A DNA stretch of 64,000 nt. Origin: Aulostomus chinensis (Eukaryota; Chordata; Actinopteri; Syngnathiformes; Aulostomidae). Each line of letters begins with the position of its first letter. The stretch's first letter is position 1. Shown piece by piece: positions 33,178 to 46,492 of this stretch. Position numbers and translations under genes: made by a program. Location of the stretch: contig JBBMOA010000003.1 in the NCBI GenBank assembly GCA_037954235.1, forward strand, positions 5,485,953-5,549,952, read 5' to 3'. The notes under the pieces were generated by a model. That model ran no database searches and had not been told where the DNA came from. It saw nothing but the letters and a program-made list of their open reading frames with translations.

Positions 33178-35220
33178 CTGCTGGGGTCACACTCAAGATC
33201 CAAGTGGGTTTTGGTCCTACAAATTAGCTCCAGAACAAATTTGTGATTTGTTTTAATTTAACAGAGCGACTTGATTTAATTTCAAGGGAACAACTGAGAT
33301 CTGCAGTGAACAAGGCAAAGAGGTTTTTGCTGGCACAGACTAAGAAACTGGCTGGGAGGCATTTTCACACTCATGCTGTGGTTAACATCACATACATTCA
33401 GCTATCCATCTAATCACATACGCTTTCTCAGATATTGAGACTCATGGGACTCCAGGGCTCTCAAACGATGCCAAGTGACACATTTTAAATTTGTACACTG
33501 ATCAGCTTCTCTGTTATTTTGTTGTTCCATACTGAAGCTATTTCAAACACAGACTCAGGCAATGACAGGAAAATAGGCTCCGGAATAAAACATTAGAAGG
33601 TTTTCCTTCAAATAATCTTGATAATTTGAAGGCTGTAACACAAGGATGATTGAGCCTATAAGGCCCATTGATGAAAAGCTGTGCTTGGCAATTCATAAAT
33701 GGGTTTGGGGATGACAATCATGGGGGGGAGGGGGTTATAAGCTTTTCTGTCGTAAACACAGGAAAATGGAAAATGTGGAGCAAGATGCTGTGGTGCTCCT
33801 GATGCCGTTACCACATGGGTCATGTCCTTTTTGAGGCTGCCTCTGTCCAGAGGTTGACCAGAGAGAGAAAGCAACCACTGGTGTTAAATTGTTGTTTTGC
33901 TTACTGTACTTCAAATTAGCTTAAAAAACCCTGATCGAACTGATGTTTTATTGATATCCATTTACGGTTGAGGTTTTTTAAGCACTTGATTTGACGAAAT
34001 AAAACCTAAACTTTTTGGGGAAAACAAACTGATGCTCTTGCTTGAGTACAAGACGCGTCCCAGTCGCGTCTAATGTTTTTAACAGTGAAACACTGCAGGC
34101 AGTGGAGCGGCAGTGAGCCAAAAGCTGAAGAGCTACAGGCCACGAGCTCCACATCAAAGTCTCAGGCATGTGAACAACTCCACTCATTACACTCACAGCT
34201 TTACACTGTGTGCAGCCAAACACTGGATAACATCTGAGTTGCCAACGGAAAGGTGGAAAAAGCTTATCGTTGGATGGCTTCTTTACTGAAACAATGGTTG
34301 GTTTTGCTGCTGCCAGAATTCTGTGACCTGCTGTTGTCAAGTCACTTTTGATTTATGCAGCATCAAATCACAACAGTAATCTCATGATAGTTTCCAGGTA
34401 GAGAGCAGGTCTATAAATATTCTCTTTGATTTATTTTAATTCAATCTACCATATTACCAGGGCTGAATGGAAGTTTAATGGAGGTACAGTATTTACAGCT
34501 GGAATGAAGGTTGAGTCTTTTGTTCAGTACATTATTTTACTTGAGGTAAAGAGCTGAAACCTGCATCTCAATATCAAGCAGTATTAATTATCAGACACAT
34601 CATTTCTTTAGCCAAGTTTGGTTTGATTTTGGTGAATTCACAAGTGACAAAATTGTTATTTTCACACTGACAAACCCACCTCACCACCTGATGCTGCAGC
34701 AGCTCCCAGTTGCTCGATAGAGTGCTTTAGCATGTTCAGGTGGGTGGGGGGTTTGGCTTCAATTTGGTTAAAATAAGCTTAAAGATTTTTTTTCCCCAGA
34801 AGTTTTCAGGGAAAAACTTGATCTGAACTTCTGGTACATTGTGCACCCAGCGGAGGAGGGTTGGTGTTGGCTGCTTGCTGGTGAAGAGAATGGAGCATTT
34901 CACTGATCTGCCAGGTTACAGTTGGTGGCAACCAAAGACAGAACTTGTAGGAGCGTAAATGTTGAGAGACATGACCAAAAATGTCCTTTTTTTTGTAAAA
35001 TGATATGTTAAAACTATAGAAAGGCGTTCCATCTTCTGGCAGAGACGTTTATCAGAAACAAAATCTTTATGGCTCCACCGCAGCCTAGTACTCCATCTTT
35101 AGCGTTGTGGCTGTAAAACAGAGGCTAACCTGCTCTGAGCTCCAGCGGTATAGACCATGAATGGACGGATAGATGAGTCACACGATTCAATTATTCATCC
35201 ACACAGACGTTAAAAGAGGG
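33178..35220. other. intronic, nothing recognised
   Basis: A G-rich run lies at 33721-33735. Open frames at 33656-34340 have no motifs. Confidence 0.5.
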
Positions 35221-35480
35221 CTAACTGGAAGCAGTCAGCGGGGCCAACTCTCTGGAGGCCTGCCCATAGAGCATGCTCAGTAACATCCTCCACCGCAGAC
35301 GCAAACGCCCCATAGGCGTGCTGTGACATGTGGAGGTGGTGATGAGCTCCAGGAGCCTCGTGAGAACTTGCTTAAGGAACAACTGAATGGGAGGGATGCT
35401 CATTTATGAGAATATGATGCACCGGCGCTTTAATGTGCTCTTCATGGCAATCATTCCAAGTGAGCTCCTGCACGCTAGCT
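35221..35480. promoter_or_regulatory. candidate conserved non-coding stretch
   Basis: This 260-bp block is GC-richer and more complex than its surroundings and is free of recognisable repeats. A 60-codon minus-strand frame (35221-35403) exists but has no known motif. The regulatory idea is inference from composition alone. Confidence 0.15.
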
Positions 35481-37261
35481 TTGCTAATCCATTAAAGAAA
35501 TCAACGGTGAATCTCAGTCTTTAAGACAAGCAACTTCCTCCAGTATTTACCATGATGTCCTCTTTAATTCGGTCTTATTCAGTTAGCTTGGTGTTTGCTG
35601 TGTATCTTGGCAGTTATCAAGCTGAGATCTGCTGTGTTACTGAACCCGCTGAACTGATGTGAGATAATGTTCTTTCCTGCCATTAAGAATGCAGCCTTGA
35701 TGGATGTGTTTTATATAACATGTTGTGTTTGATATAGCGGGCAATGTTAGTGTGTCTTTAATGGCACATGACAGCATGTAGTATATTTTCCTTTTACAAG
35801 AAGCACCGTCTCCTCCGTTCTGGGACTGTTTCCTCTCTGAAAGTATCGTTCCCCTCCAGTTGTGCATGTTGAGAGGCATCTGCTTTCATAGAACGCTCTG
35901 TTAGTACTGCCACTCCCAAGAGAAGACGACAGGAGGAAAGACGGGGGCCATGTCTGGATAACAGTGCTTAAGAGAGGATGGAAGGGAATGACAGATCACC
36001 TCCTACTCAGTAAAGAAGCAGGAGGAACAGAGGACAGAGAGACAAACCTGGAAATACGGAGAGTAGTGTGGCAATACGGAAGAGAAGCATGGAAATTTGT
36101 GAACTTTGGTGAAACTAGAATATTCCATTTCTTCTCAAGGAGGAAAACAAATTTGTTGAAGTACTTCAGAAATGCAGGTTATTTAGAATCCAGCCCTTCC
36201 ACTGGGGTTCTAGTTATACTTTTTTTCATTCTTTTTCTTGCACACCAGCATCAGTAAATTTATACACAACAAGATGATCAGCCTGGAGGAGATTGTGAGA
36301 AACAAGATGTTTTTGTAGGGTGCTTGTGAAAAAGGGAAGACCATGGGCAAAAGAAATGACAGGGAAGTGATAACTATGTTTTCAAAAGTGTTGACTCTTC
36401 ACACCTGGTGTCCTCTCGGTACAGCAAGTTTGGTCTCAGTCTGATTATTGAGTTTATGATTGTTTTCACGATTAATCAATAAATTTGAGTCTGTTACTTG
36501 ATGAGAAAATTGAACAATGTTCATTGCATTTGCCCAGAAACAAAACTGGGGTTACCAACTAAAAGGCTAGTAGGTCAAAACAAATCCTGCACACCAAACT
36601 TTACCACCTAAGTAGTTTTGTTTCGATGGGATCCAGTTAGGCTGTTCCTTACTCCTTTTTCAAACATTTAACAGTGCTCCAAGATTCACACACCAAATGA
36701 AAAATCTACTTGTGTTCAAACTTGTCAAACACAAACATTCTTCATTTTCTGTCGGAAATTGAGAAAAAAAGGCAAAAAGGCCTTCTCGTTATGACTCTGG
36801 GACCCGCAAGTGGTTTCAGAAAAAGCCCACAACCATTCATCAATTTTCACAATCGATTTTTTTTTTTTCAGTCAATGCCTCCAGCACTCTCATGGAAGCT
36901 CACTGCCACGATAGAATGTCACAGAATTTCATCTGTCCTATGACTTCTTTTGGTCCACCCCTAAAACCCATCAGCTGGTGAAAAATTATTGCAAAAAGTG
37001 CATCTTATACTTGCACCAGGCCTCATGGTCTCTACAGTCGTTCCCCTCCAGAAAAATATTCTGTTATTGTTCCCTCACTCAGCCGTTTGAGTCTCGCTGT
37101 GCGGAATGGTGCATGTGAAGAGCTTGGCACAAGAGGGCTGCTTTCATTCATGCTCAGACAGACAGAAGCAGACAGCAGTGCAGCGTTGCAGCAGAGAGTT
37201 TGGTGAGATTGGAGGATGACCAGACACTACGACCGCCATCTGGGAGCTCGGAAACAGAGAT

Positions 37262-37264
<3 letters not shown>
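35481..37264. other. intronic, nothing recognised
   Basis: AT-rich unique sequence without a supported feature. Confidence 0.5.
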
Positions 37265-37311
<47 letters not shown>

Positions 37312-37320
37312 TGTGTGTGA
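37265..37320 (+). repeat. (GT)n microsatellite
   Basis: About 26 units with one gagt interruption near the right end. Confidence 0.97.
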
Positions 37321-39176
37321 GACACATGCCTCTCGATGAGTGTTATCTCTCTGCCAGTAATTGCAGCAGTCAGTGGCTGCTGGAGTGGAGCTGGATCTGG
37401 GTGAGATCACAGCCTGAACGCGGTGGGTATTTCAGGAGCACATTCACTTTCACAGATAACTTTGACTTACCTAATATAACCGTGTGAGGTTTGGCTGCGA
37501 TTTCTAATCACACACCCCCACCCCCACACACACACATTATTTTCCTTGTGTATCCTATGACATCAGTCCTTTTCCCAAAATGTCAGATGAAATATTCAAA
37601 ACAAACCACCAAAAAACATCCAGATCCATTTTGTTTGTCTCAAAAAATCTGATGTTGTTTTGCCTGGTGATTAATTGTTAGAAATTTCTCTGGCTAGTCA
37701 TGGTCTGCATTGTTCCCCCATCCCTATCATCTGATATTTCAACAGAAATCGCACTCCCTGGTTCAGAAGTACCACACTTCCGATGATCCCAGGTGAAACT
37801 GCAATGTCCAAATGTTTACTCGTCACTGTTGGCCATGTTGAGTTTCCCCGCAATTGTTTGACAGGAGCCATGGCAACAGAAACAACATTTCCCCTTCATA
37901 TTCCAACATTCAATACCATGCTATCATAAGATTATTGATCTCATACACAAGAATAATCGTGAGAGGTGGTTATTTTAAACAATATTATGTCAGAATTGTC
38001 ATTGTGATGGCTGTAGTAGTGAGCAGTTCATTGAATAGGTCCATTTATGTATCAGATGACATAAAAACAGTTTGAACGAGTATCTCAATTACACACAAAA
38101 CACACAATTAGACATAAAAACGATGCGATAATGAGTGAAAATGATCCTTCCCGCATTCTCTGAGTCTGAGACTCCCTTCCAGCACCATGGACAGCTCACA
38201 CCAACCCTCATGGCTTCAGTCCGCGACTGTGAAACTCTAAATCTGTCCACAGTGAGACTGAAAAAAGTTCAGTTCAAGCAGGTTTGTGATTACCAGTTAC
38301 TTGGAAAGAACCAGGTCTAAAGTATTTTTCATTATTCACATTTTAACTAAAAACATCAAAATAATAATGGTGTGATTGTAGCAGGGACCTGTAACAAATC
38401 AAGATGTTTTCTTTCTGGGACAGATTTCTAGCTGCGCTCACAGGAAGGCTAACATACTTTAACTACCCAAAACCAACGACGTGTAAAAAACAGTTTCACC
38501 AAGGCTAAGTGCCATTTGGCGTCACAACCACAAGCACCCGTGAGTTTGACTTCCACGAACAAGGAGACTTATTTAGCCTGAGACAGAGTACTGTAGGTCA
38601 GCTGGAAGATCAGCTCATTAATTGGACCGACATTTTTGGGCAATCGTCATGCGCCGTCGCTTGAGCTCAAGAGAGAGTCAAATCTGAACAAAGACAAATC
38701 CTCTTCAGCGAATTTCTTCAAATTTGCCACTGAAGCCCATTGGGACTCTTGAATGAACGGCAAAGATTTTGCGTTGGCATTTTGCGGTCAGAAGCACACC
38801 GCTTATGTAATGTGTTATTTGTATTTTAGCTCAAATAAATAGGTGCACTGCAGTGCAAGTTCAGCAATTTTGTGCATCATTTGTTATAATTAAATAGTTA
38901 TATTTTATCAGATGCAGAAAAAAAGACTGACCAAAATATCGGCATCATATGTCAGACATCAGGCCCAGTATCGGTCATGGAAAACTCCTGTCAGTTAACC
39001 TCTAGTGAGTGCATTTATAATTCCCGAGTCCCAGTTGCCCCTGAATGCAGCAGCATCAGCAGCCCTCAAAGTGTTGGGTGAGCTCAGTAACCTGCAGGAG
39101 TTGATGGATCCTGACAAAAGAGACTCAAAAATGCTGCCAGCAGGAGAAAATCGTTTGGATGGTTTCCAGGAAGCAG

Positions 39177-39178
<2 letters not shown>
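37321..39178. other. intronic, possible old DNA transposon near 38.6-39.0 kb
   Basis: Sequences attaattggaccgacatttt (about 38.6 kb) and accaaaatatcggcatcata (about 38.94 kb) resemble ends of fish repeats of the tatcgg type. I cannot define the borders. Confidence 0.35.
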
Positions 39179-39261
<83 letters not shown>

Positions 39262-39271
39262 GTTGTTGTTG
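39179..39271 (+). repeat. (GT)n microsatellite followed by (TTG)4
   Basis: About 41 uninterrupted GT units, then ttgttgttgttg. Confidence 0.97.
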
Positions 39272-40500
39272 CTCTAGTGAATGTGTCTTCAGTTTTTTTT
39301 ATTCTCCTCTTTCTTAATCCTACCACACAACCTATACGTCCATGAGTGGCCACATAGATTGAGCAGTGCAGAATGATCCGTGATGAATGCAACTCCTGGG
39401 CAGGACTTTCTCTTCCACCCCAGCCCCCAACCCTGACCCCACCCCTTCAACAGAGAACATGCTGGTGATGACATAACATCAAATGGATGGATTACACCAT
39501 CACAGACCAACAAAGTGACAGTTGAAGGTGACATTTGAAGTCGAAATGTTGTAGAAATGACAACGAAGACTTAAAATGATGACGTATATTGAAGCTATCA
39601 AAAGGTTTAGCCTCTTTTCCTCCTGGACAGCTAGTCAGCTTTATTTCACCTGAAAGTTATGTGGCTGTTCAAGTTATTTTTTCCAACCCCTGATATATCA
39701 TTCGTGTGCCCCCCAAATCAACAGGGAAAAATAGTTTTTATGTTGCGTCATTATGACTTGTATAGTTAGTTTTAAGTATACAATCAGTTTTAATCTTGTG
39801 ATGATTTTCTTGTTGCATATTCCTTGCCTATCCTTTACAGGATTCAGACTCACTTCAGCTGCTAGATAGAAAACGTCACGCATCAGTATGGACCTTTTTC
39901 ACTGCTTGTGTTTGAAGTCAAGTTGTTTATCTAGAAGATCAGTCTCCAACCTACAACTGCACTGTTCAAATACATGAAATTCACTTTTTTTATTATTAGT
40001 GTCTTGATGTGCAGGAAACAGTGTGTAAAGCTTGTGATTTAGAGAGATTTCACTAATCCGGTACTGACAGAGCATGGATTAGTCCAAAGAGCCATCAGTA
40101 AATAGAAGAACTGACAGCTTGGAAATCTGCCCCAGTGTCAGTTAGTATTGTGCTTTCTAGACTTCAGACCATCCTGTACCAGGTCTTTGTACATCCAAAG
40201 CAGGTTTTTATAACAATAAAGAAAGAAAAAAAGATTTGCTGTGAGGTGACAATACAGCAAATGATACCTGGGGAGCATGGATTGGGTCTTCAGTGAGCTC
40301 GGCGTGTCAGGGTCCAATAGCCCACACCACCATAGCTTATGAAGGTAAACAACGTGTCTGTGACAGATTCACCCCTTAGAAATAAGATCAATCCTAACAT
40401 TGAGCCCTGGGGAACACCATATCAGATGGGATTCACCCATAACAGGATATAAACCAACTCCTATGAAGCAAATACCACCTTTTGAAGGCTAGGCATCATT
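39272..40500. other. intronic, nothing recognised
   Basis: No gene or named repeat. Confidence 0.5.
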
Positions 40501-40860
40501 CATGGACCCGTCCAGGGTGAACCCAGCCTCTCGCCTGAAAGCTGCTGGGATAGGCTCCAGCCCTCCACGACCCTACTCCAGCTTCCTCCCACAGTCCAAA
40601 GACTTCAAGAGGGGACCAGGTTAATTGGATATTCTAAACTGACCGTAGGCGTGGCTGCTAGTGTGAATGGTTGTCTGTCTATATGTGTTGGTCCTGTGAT
40701 GGACTGGCGACCCGTCCAGGGTGAACCCCTACTCTTGCCCAAAGGATGCTGGGATAGGCTCCATCCCCCGTGACCCTTAACAGGAAAAGCAGAAGAAAAT
40801 GGATGGATGGATGGATGGATGGATGGATGGATGGATGGATGGATGGATGGATGGATGGAA
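40501..40860 (+). mobile_element. rearranged SINE: partial tail then 5'-truncated copy with long (GGAT)15 tail
   Basis: Positions 40501-40573 are a piece of the SINE tail (gtccagggtgaaccc...taggctccag). They are followed directly by a second copy that starts inside the body (actccagcttcctcccacag) and runs through the tail to a pure (GGAT)15 array at 40797-40859. The tRNA-like head is missing from both pieces. Confidence 0.85.
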
Positions 40861-42611
40861 TAATAATGCTCATATTTACATGGTGTTGTCCAAGGCGCAA
40901 CCCAAGGATGTCACTGTTAGAGGACTGGGTTACAACTGACACATTTCATTTTGTTTTTCAAGTATTCACAAATATGTGTCTTGAGGTCAAGATGAAGTTT
41001 TTCCTCCTGCATCACTTCTTTGTGACTCTAAGACGCAGGAAGAGCCAACCACATCATACGTAGCGTGAAGCTAATGGTGAATGAGGGCTAACAACCGCTA
41101 AACTGCTCAAAAATCCCTTTTACAAACTCTCAAGAGCATCACTCCAAAGCCACAAACACTGTGATTTGAGCTAAAATCAAACTAAATATAGCCCTCATGT
41201 TCAGATGGAGTCAGTTTGTCTGTACTTTCATTGATATTTACTGAAAAAAAACATGCTAAAGAACCACAGAGCTTATTATTTCAGGCATTCAACAAAAAAC
41301 CCACTGACTTCCAGGAAACCTCAAGGAACTTCTCTCTGGACACCTTCCTGCTTTACTGTGACCAATCAGAGTCTCACCTGTGTGGTTACCTGACATTTAA
41401 TCATCATGCTGAGAATTCACACCTGTCAGGTGGAGGGTTTTTCTCTGCAAAGCTTTGAGCTATGGAGAGAGACTTCCAGAACGAGGACTTTACGCCATTT
41501 TCTCACTCCTGTTGCGTTACCTGAGTTGTGGAAGCTTTCTACAAGTCAAAGGTAATTAAAGCTAATTAAATGTCAGTCACATTAAGAGAGAGAAGTCTGA
41601 ATTAGTCATTTTAGATGCTTTGTTTTAACCAAGTTGAGGTTTTTAATCTACCAGTATGCTAAGGTTTAACTAGCTGACAGTTAGCTACTCTTTAATGTTT
41701 GTGCTAGTTTGGCAAACGACAGTGGATATAATTTTTTGTTAACATAGTAATGTTAGGCTTTTTGTTCAAATTTCCATACACAAGGTGACATAATGCTAAC
41801 ATTAGTTGTGTTGTATTCAGGAGACTACCTTAGCCAGCGTTAGCTTCATGTTAAAATGGTGGGGGCAGGGGTGATTTTCACCTGGCACATTAATATTAGC
41901 GTAGCGGAAATGTTAATGTCATCCTACGTGACAATTTTTGGTAACTTAAAAGTATTTTTTTCGATAATTAAATAGGGACTTAATTGATGAATTCAGTAGC
42001 ACTAAACAGTGTTGCGTTAAAATAACACAAGGAAAGATCTTGACTAAGTTTTTCCTGATTAGGCAGGAAAAAAACCATCACTATAAAGCATCACCAAAAC
42101 AGTTCAAATAAACATGGAACTAAAATCAACTCTTGCTTTGTAAATGTAACATTTTATAGTATAATTCAAATTTCTTTTACCTGGTACACAATTCTAACTA
42201 ACACTAATTGTGTGTCATAAATCAGTCCTGCAATAACTCCTGTTCCGACAGAACAGTTTTGAAGAGTTGTTTCTAATATTAAGAGTACAATTTTTTTATT
42301 TATTTTTTTACATGTAAAGCTTTTGGAATTAAAGTTTTCTTTTTTTCCTGCTCATTTTACAGCGTTCTTTAAATGAACTTTTGCAGCAACACCTACACAT
42401 CTCTACAAATTATACAAAACTGGACATTAGGAAAGATTTATTGCAGGATTTTTGTGTTACACTGTAAGAGCTTCAACTGGGTGTACATAGAAAATTGGAC
42501 ACTTGGAGAAGTTTTAGCATTTCATTGACAGTAAAGACTACCTTTGAAGCAGAGTTAATCTTTTTTTTTGAGAAACCTCTGATATCAGTTGTTTTTTTTG
42601 TTTTATAACAT
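40861..42611. other. intronic, nothing recognised
   Basis: AT-rich sequence without repeats that I can name. Confidence 0.5.
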
Positions 42612-42631
42612 TTCTCTCTCTCTCTCTCTCT
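42612..42631 (+). repeat. (TC)10 microsatellite
   Basis: Short pure dinucleotide tract. Confidence 0.9.
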
Positions 42632-43079
42632 GTCTCCAACTATTCAACAGTTGTTGCAAGTAGACCAGAATTCCTTGATCATTACAAACTAGAACACATT
42701 TTGTACGAACCACCCACTATCCATGTACACATTTGAAACTTGTAACGTGCAACCGATGTAATGTTTATTTTATGTAAATTCTATACGGTTCAGTTTACTG
42801 AACAAATATATGACCAAAATCATTCAGAAAGAATCCTTTCATGTGTATATGATGTGTCTCAGTTACGCAACCTTGTGGTTTGATTGTTAGATGTAATATT
42901 TACAGGTACTCCAGATAAAAAACAGGCCTGTACTGCATACTTTAGTACATACCATTTAGTAAAATGTAACTGTATCTTATGTTACATGCATATGTTTTCA
43001 ACACTGTGTGTATGAGTTTGCCTGTTTTTTTAATATAATACCATCCCTATCATCTTACATACAGTTTATTTAGAGGTGA

Positions 43080-43450
43080 CTATATTTATGCCAGTCCTTT
43101 CAGTTTGGCTCTAATAACGTCACTAGCAATGGAGCGCTAGCGGCTGGCTGCGTACAAGCCCATGTGCTCATCATGCTAATTGCCCTGTGGCCCCATAGTC
43201 GTGGTGATGAGTATCATATTAGAGTTTCACTAGATTAGATTGGTCTGATGACTCACCCCTAATTACACCACACTCATTGCTTTGTGTAAGTGGATGTGTG
43301 AGAAGACAGTCACACACTCAAGCATGCACTGCGTGTTTGTGTGTACCTGTGTGTGTGTGTGTGTGTGTGTTTGTGTGTGAACACAACAGGTCAACTGATG
43401 AGGCTTTCATCATCATTAGCAGCCTACATGCAGCCCTCGTGAATTATGCG
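43080..43450. promoter_or_regulatory. candidate conserved regulatory stretch around a (TG)n tract
   Basis: Blocks at about 43085-43290 and 43385-43455 are repeat-free and rich in homeodomain-like cores (ctaattg, taattaca, gcgcaattat). A (TG)n tract at 43348-43379 lies between them. This is a guess from motif density; no conservation could be tested. Confidence 0.18.
43348..43379 (+). repeat. (TG)n microsatellite
   Basis: About 15 units with a ttg interruption. Confidence 0.95.
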
Positions 43451-43459
43451 CAATTATAC

Positions 43460-45839
43460 TAAAGTGCTATAAACCTTTGATGGTGTAATGCAGAAAGGTT
43501 TTCCTTTATCTGCCTGCTTTTGTGTTGCCAGGCACACTGATGCTGAAAGCACCTGGACACGGACTGATAATAGTGTCATGGGGTATTGCAGCTTTATTCA
43601 AGCAAACTGGTAATTAGTCCCGTGTACTACATTTTTGCCCTTTGCTTCAGCATTTAAAAGAGACGTCGTCTCATTTCTGTTTGAAACTAACATGAAGTTT
43701 GTATCCATTGTAGCTAAGATCAAAGTGAAAACCCTCCAGATACTTCAGCATTAAAAAAATAATAAGATAGAGAAGAAGAGAAAAGCTCACACTGTCTCAC
43801 TCCCTGCTGAAATGCTTATTTACGCACACAACATTTTGGTCTGTCGGTGTGTGAAAACAAATGTTCCAGCAGGAAGTGAGACAGTGTGCGGGAGTGTTTC
43901 TCTTCATTGTTTGCACCTTTCACCGACGCACCTTCCGTACTGAAGTGTGCAATGTTGTTTTAGCTTTAAATATAGAATTTTTTTTTTTAAATGGTGCAGT
44001 TTTAGCAGCAACTCGCATTTGTGACCACCATATTGAACACCAATCTACTTCAGCTCAAGTGCGAAAAATCACCCGTGAACATGTGTCAGTTGTTAGCGGC
44101 ATCCATTATGTTGTTTTCTGACTTTGTCCTCATTGTGATGTCATGTCAGGCTACTTCCAACGGGTCGTCTGTATTGTTGGGGGGGGAAAAAAACAAAGAG
44201 TGAACATATGTCACATTACTGGGGATGATGTTTCCAATCTAGGCCTATTTCAAAGGCTCAGCATCAGCTAGGATCAGGCTGATGGTATTGTTTTGTACTA
44301 CCCTGCCTGTTGGAGCTGCAGATGCTCTCCTTCACAACAGCCCCGAGTGGAATATTTTGCTGCTATTTAACAGTGAAAATGAGAGTCAGTGTGAGAAATG
44401 ATTTTTTTTTTAATTTGCATTTTTCATCTAAGCATTGGAAAAAAAAACAGGGAATATTCGAATTAATGTCAATAGATTGCCAAAAATGTTTACACTGGGG
44501 GGATGGGGGTGGAAAAATTGGTGTATTAATTCAATGTATTAAAGATAAATGCAAATAAATGCCATGCACAGTTTTATATCCAGATGTGTGAGTGGATTTT
44601 TTTTTATTTTTGGAAACATCCAAATGAAGACTTTATACATCTGTTTTGAGTGAGGTTCACATCATTACCCATTTCACTTGATGTCTCACAACTCTCACAC
44701 CATAGAATCCACTTGTTTGAAATTCCACAGTAAACACAGGTATGTCCAGCGAGCTGTCATGCCTGGGTACAGGTAGGAGAAAAGATGCACTTCTTCATCA
44801 CTTGGCGTGATGATGTGAAATTCACAAGTGGGGGATTTACTGACTTATGAGCGAGTCTTAACCACAGACCTCAATTCAGGCATTTGACCAAAACCCATCA
44901 ACTCTGCGATGAGGGAGCCAGGCAGCGATAACTTTATGCCACATTTTAGGGCTCAAGACATTTTAGATTATAGCAAAAGGTATTTTATCCTTTAACTCTT
45001 TTTTTAATGTGTGTGGTAAATAAGTCCAGGTCCAGGCTTGTTGCTGTGGTTGTAAAGCAATGCTAATTTGGAAAAATGACAGAGAATGAGAAGTGAAGGA
45101 AGTACAGTAGAAGTGTGGAGGAAAGAAAGAAGAGTGGATTCATCAGAGCCCGTATTGTGATGCATGAAATGAGCGGACAGATGGCCTGATTGTGTTCCTG
45201 CTTGGAGTGTCTCACCTGGGCATTCTAATCCCCCCGGGCCTGATTAGGAGAGAGAGGCAGAGCAAAGTAGACAACAAAACAAAAAAGAACACAAGAGAAT
45301 TTCAATACGCAGCTCTGCTTGTCCAATTAAGAACTACACACGTAAATATTCACAAGAAAACAAATGAGAGTTGTGTGATCGATGTGATCTGGGAGTAGTT
45401 GCATGCTCTTACTCGTAAACAATTACAAAAGACTGATGAAAATCTGTTACACTTTTGGTTTTCTGTGACAAAATTCTATAAACACTACATTTGAGCTCTT
45501 TCAATGAGTATCCTCAATTTGTTAATTTAGTCATAGATATTTTTGTTGTTATTGCTGTACAGTGTGAGCGTGCGATTGTGTTTGAAGGAAGCATTCCGTT
45601 TAATTCCGCCCTTCAGCTCCTTCATTAGTCACACTGTTCTGCAGAATTCAGCAGCTGAGTCAGGTCTCTCTCTGTCGAGTGTAGAAACAGGGTTGTTTTC
45701 TTTCATTTCTAGCACCAGTCCAATTATTTGTGAGGTACTGAGCACACCACTCACTTAAGGAAACTCGGATTATACTGCATGATGCATTTGACAGGGAGTA
45801 AACACAAGTTTTGGTATAGTTTTCCTGTTCAGCATCCAG
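43460..45839. other. intronic, nothing recognised
   Basis: AT-rich with several T or A runs. No coding or named repeats are seen. Confidence 0.5.
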
Positions 45840-46492
45840 CAGGGCCGGTTTTAGGCAGACATGTATAAGAGGACACTCAGTCATGTAAAGGGGGCATCAT
45901 GGATGTACATAATGCTGCACCAGCAATATTTTTCAGGGGAAGTTTTACACACCCTTTTGGGGGTCATTTTTTGGCTGTAACAGTGTTTTCTCTATGCCCT
46001 GTGTCCAACCCCCACACTGGAGGTCCAGTGGATTGCACTTGGTCAGGCCTCGACCCTTCGACCTGTCTGACTGGTGTGTTACTAGCAGACAGACCGCTCC
46101 TGCCGCTATAGCTCCTGGGGTCACCGAAGCATGCGAACCCACTGACCACAGCAAGGTGGCAATTCCTCAGGGGGAAACCTGAAAAATAAAATCAATAAAA
46201 ATTCCTTCATCCAGATTTTAACAATCAATCCCATAAAACATATCTCAACTGCTGTATGAAGCAGAAAAAAACATTTTACAACAATTTTTTTCTTTTTTCT
46301 CTCACTTTCCCACTTTTTTCGGGTACATCCAACAGCAATCTGACAATCAATATGGAAAAACGAAATCCTCCTCTATCTCTGCTCCACTCTCCTGTGTTTT
46401 TCTACAACAACAGTCTCCTGTTTCCCTCAGCAAAAATTCTCACAAATTCGTCCCTTCTAAGTTATTTTTTCATGATTTCTCATGGGCCAAGA
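45840..46492 (-). mobile_element. probable 3' non-coding end of the hAT element
   Basis: cagggccggttttaggcag at 45840 resembles the terminal repeat of hAT elements with ZMYM1-like transposases. The block leads directly into the transposase remnant at 46493. I could not find the matching terminal repeat on the right side, so the border is tentative. Confidence 0.4.
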
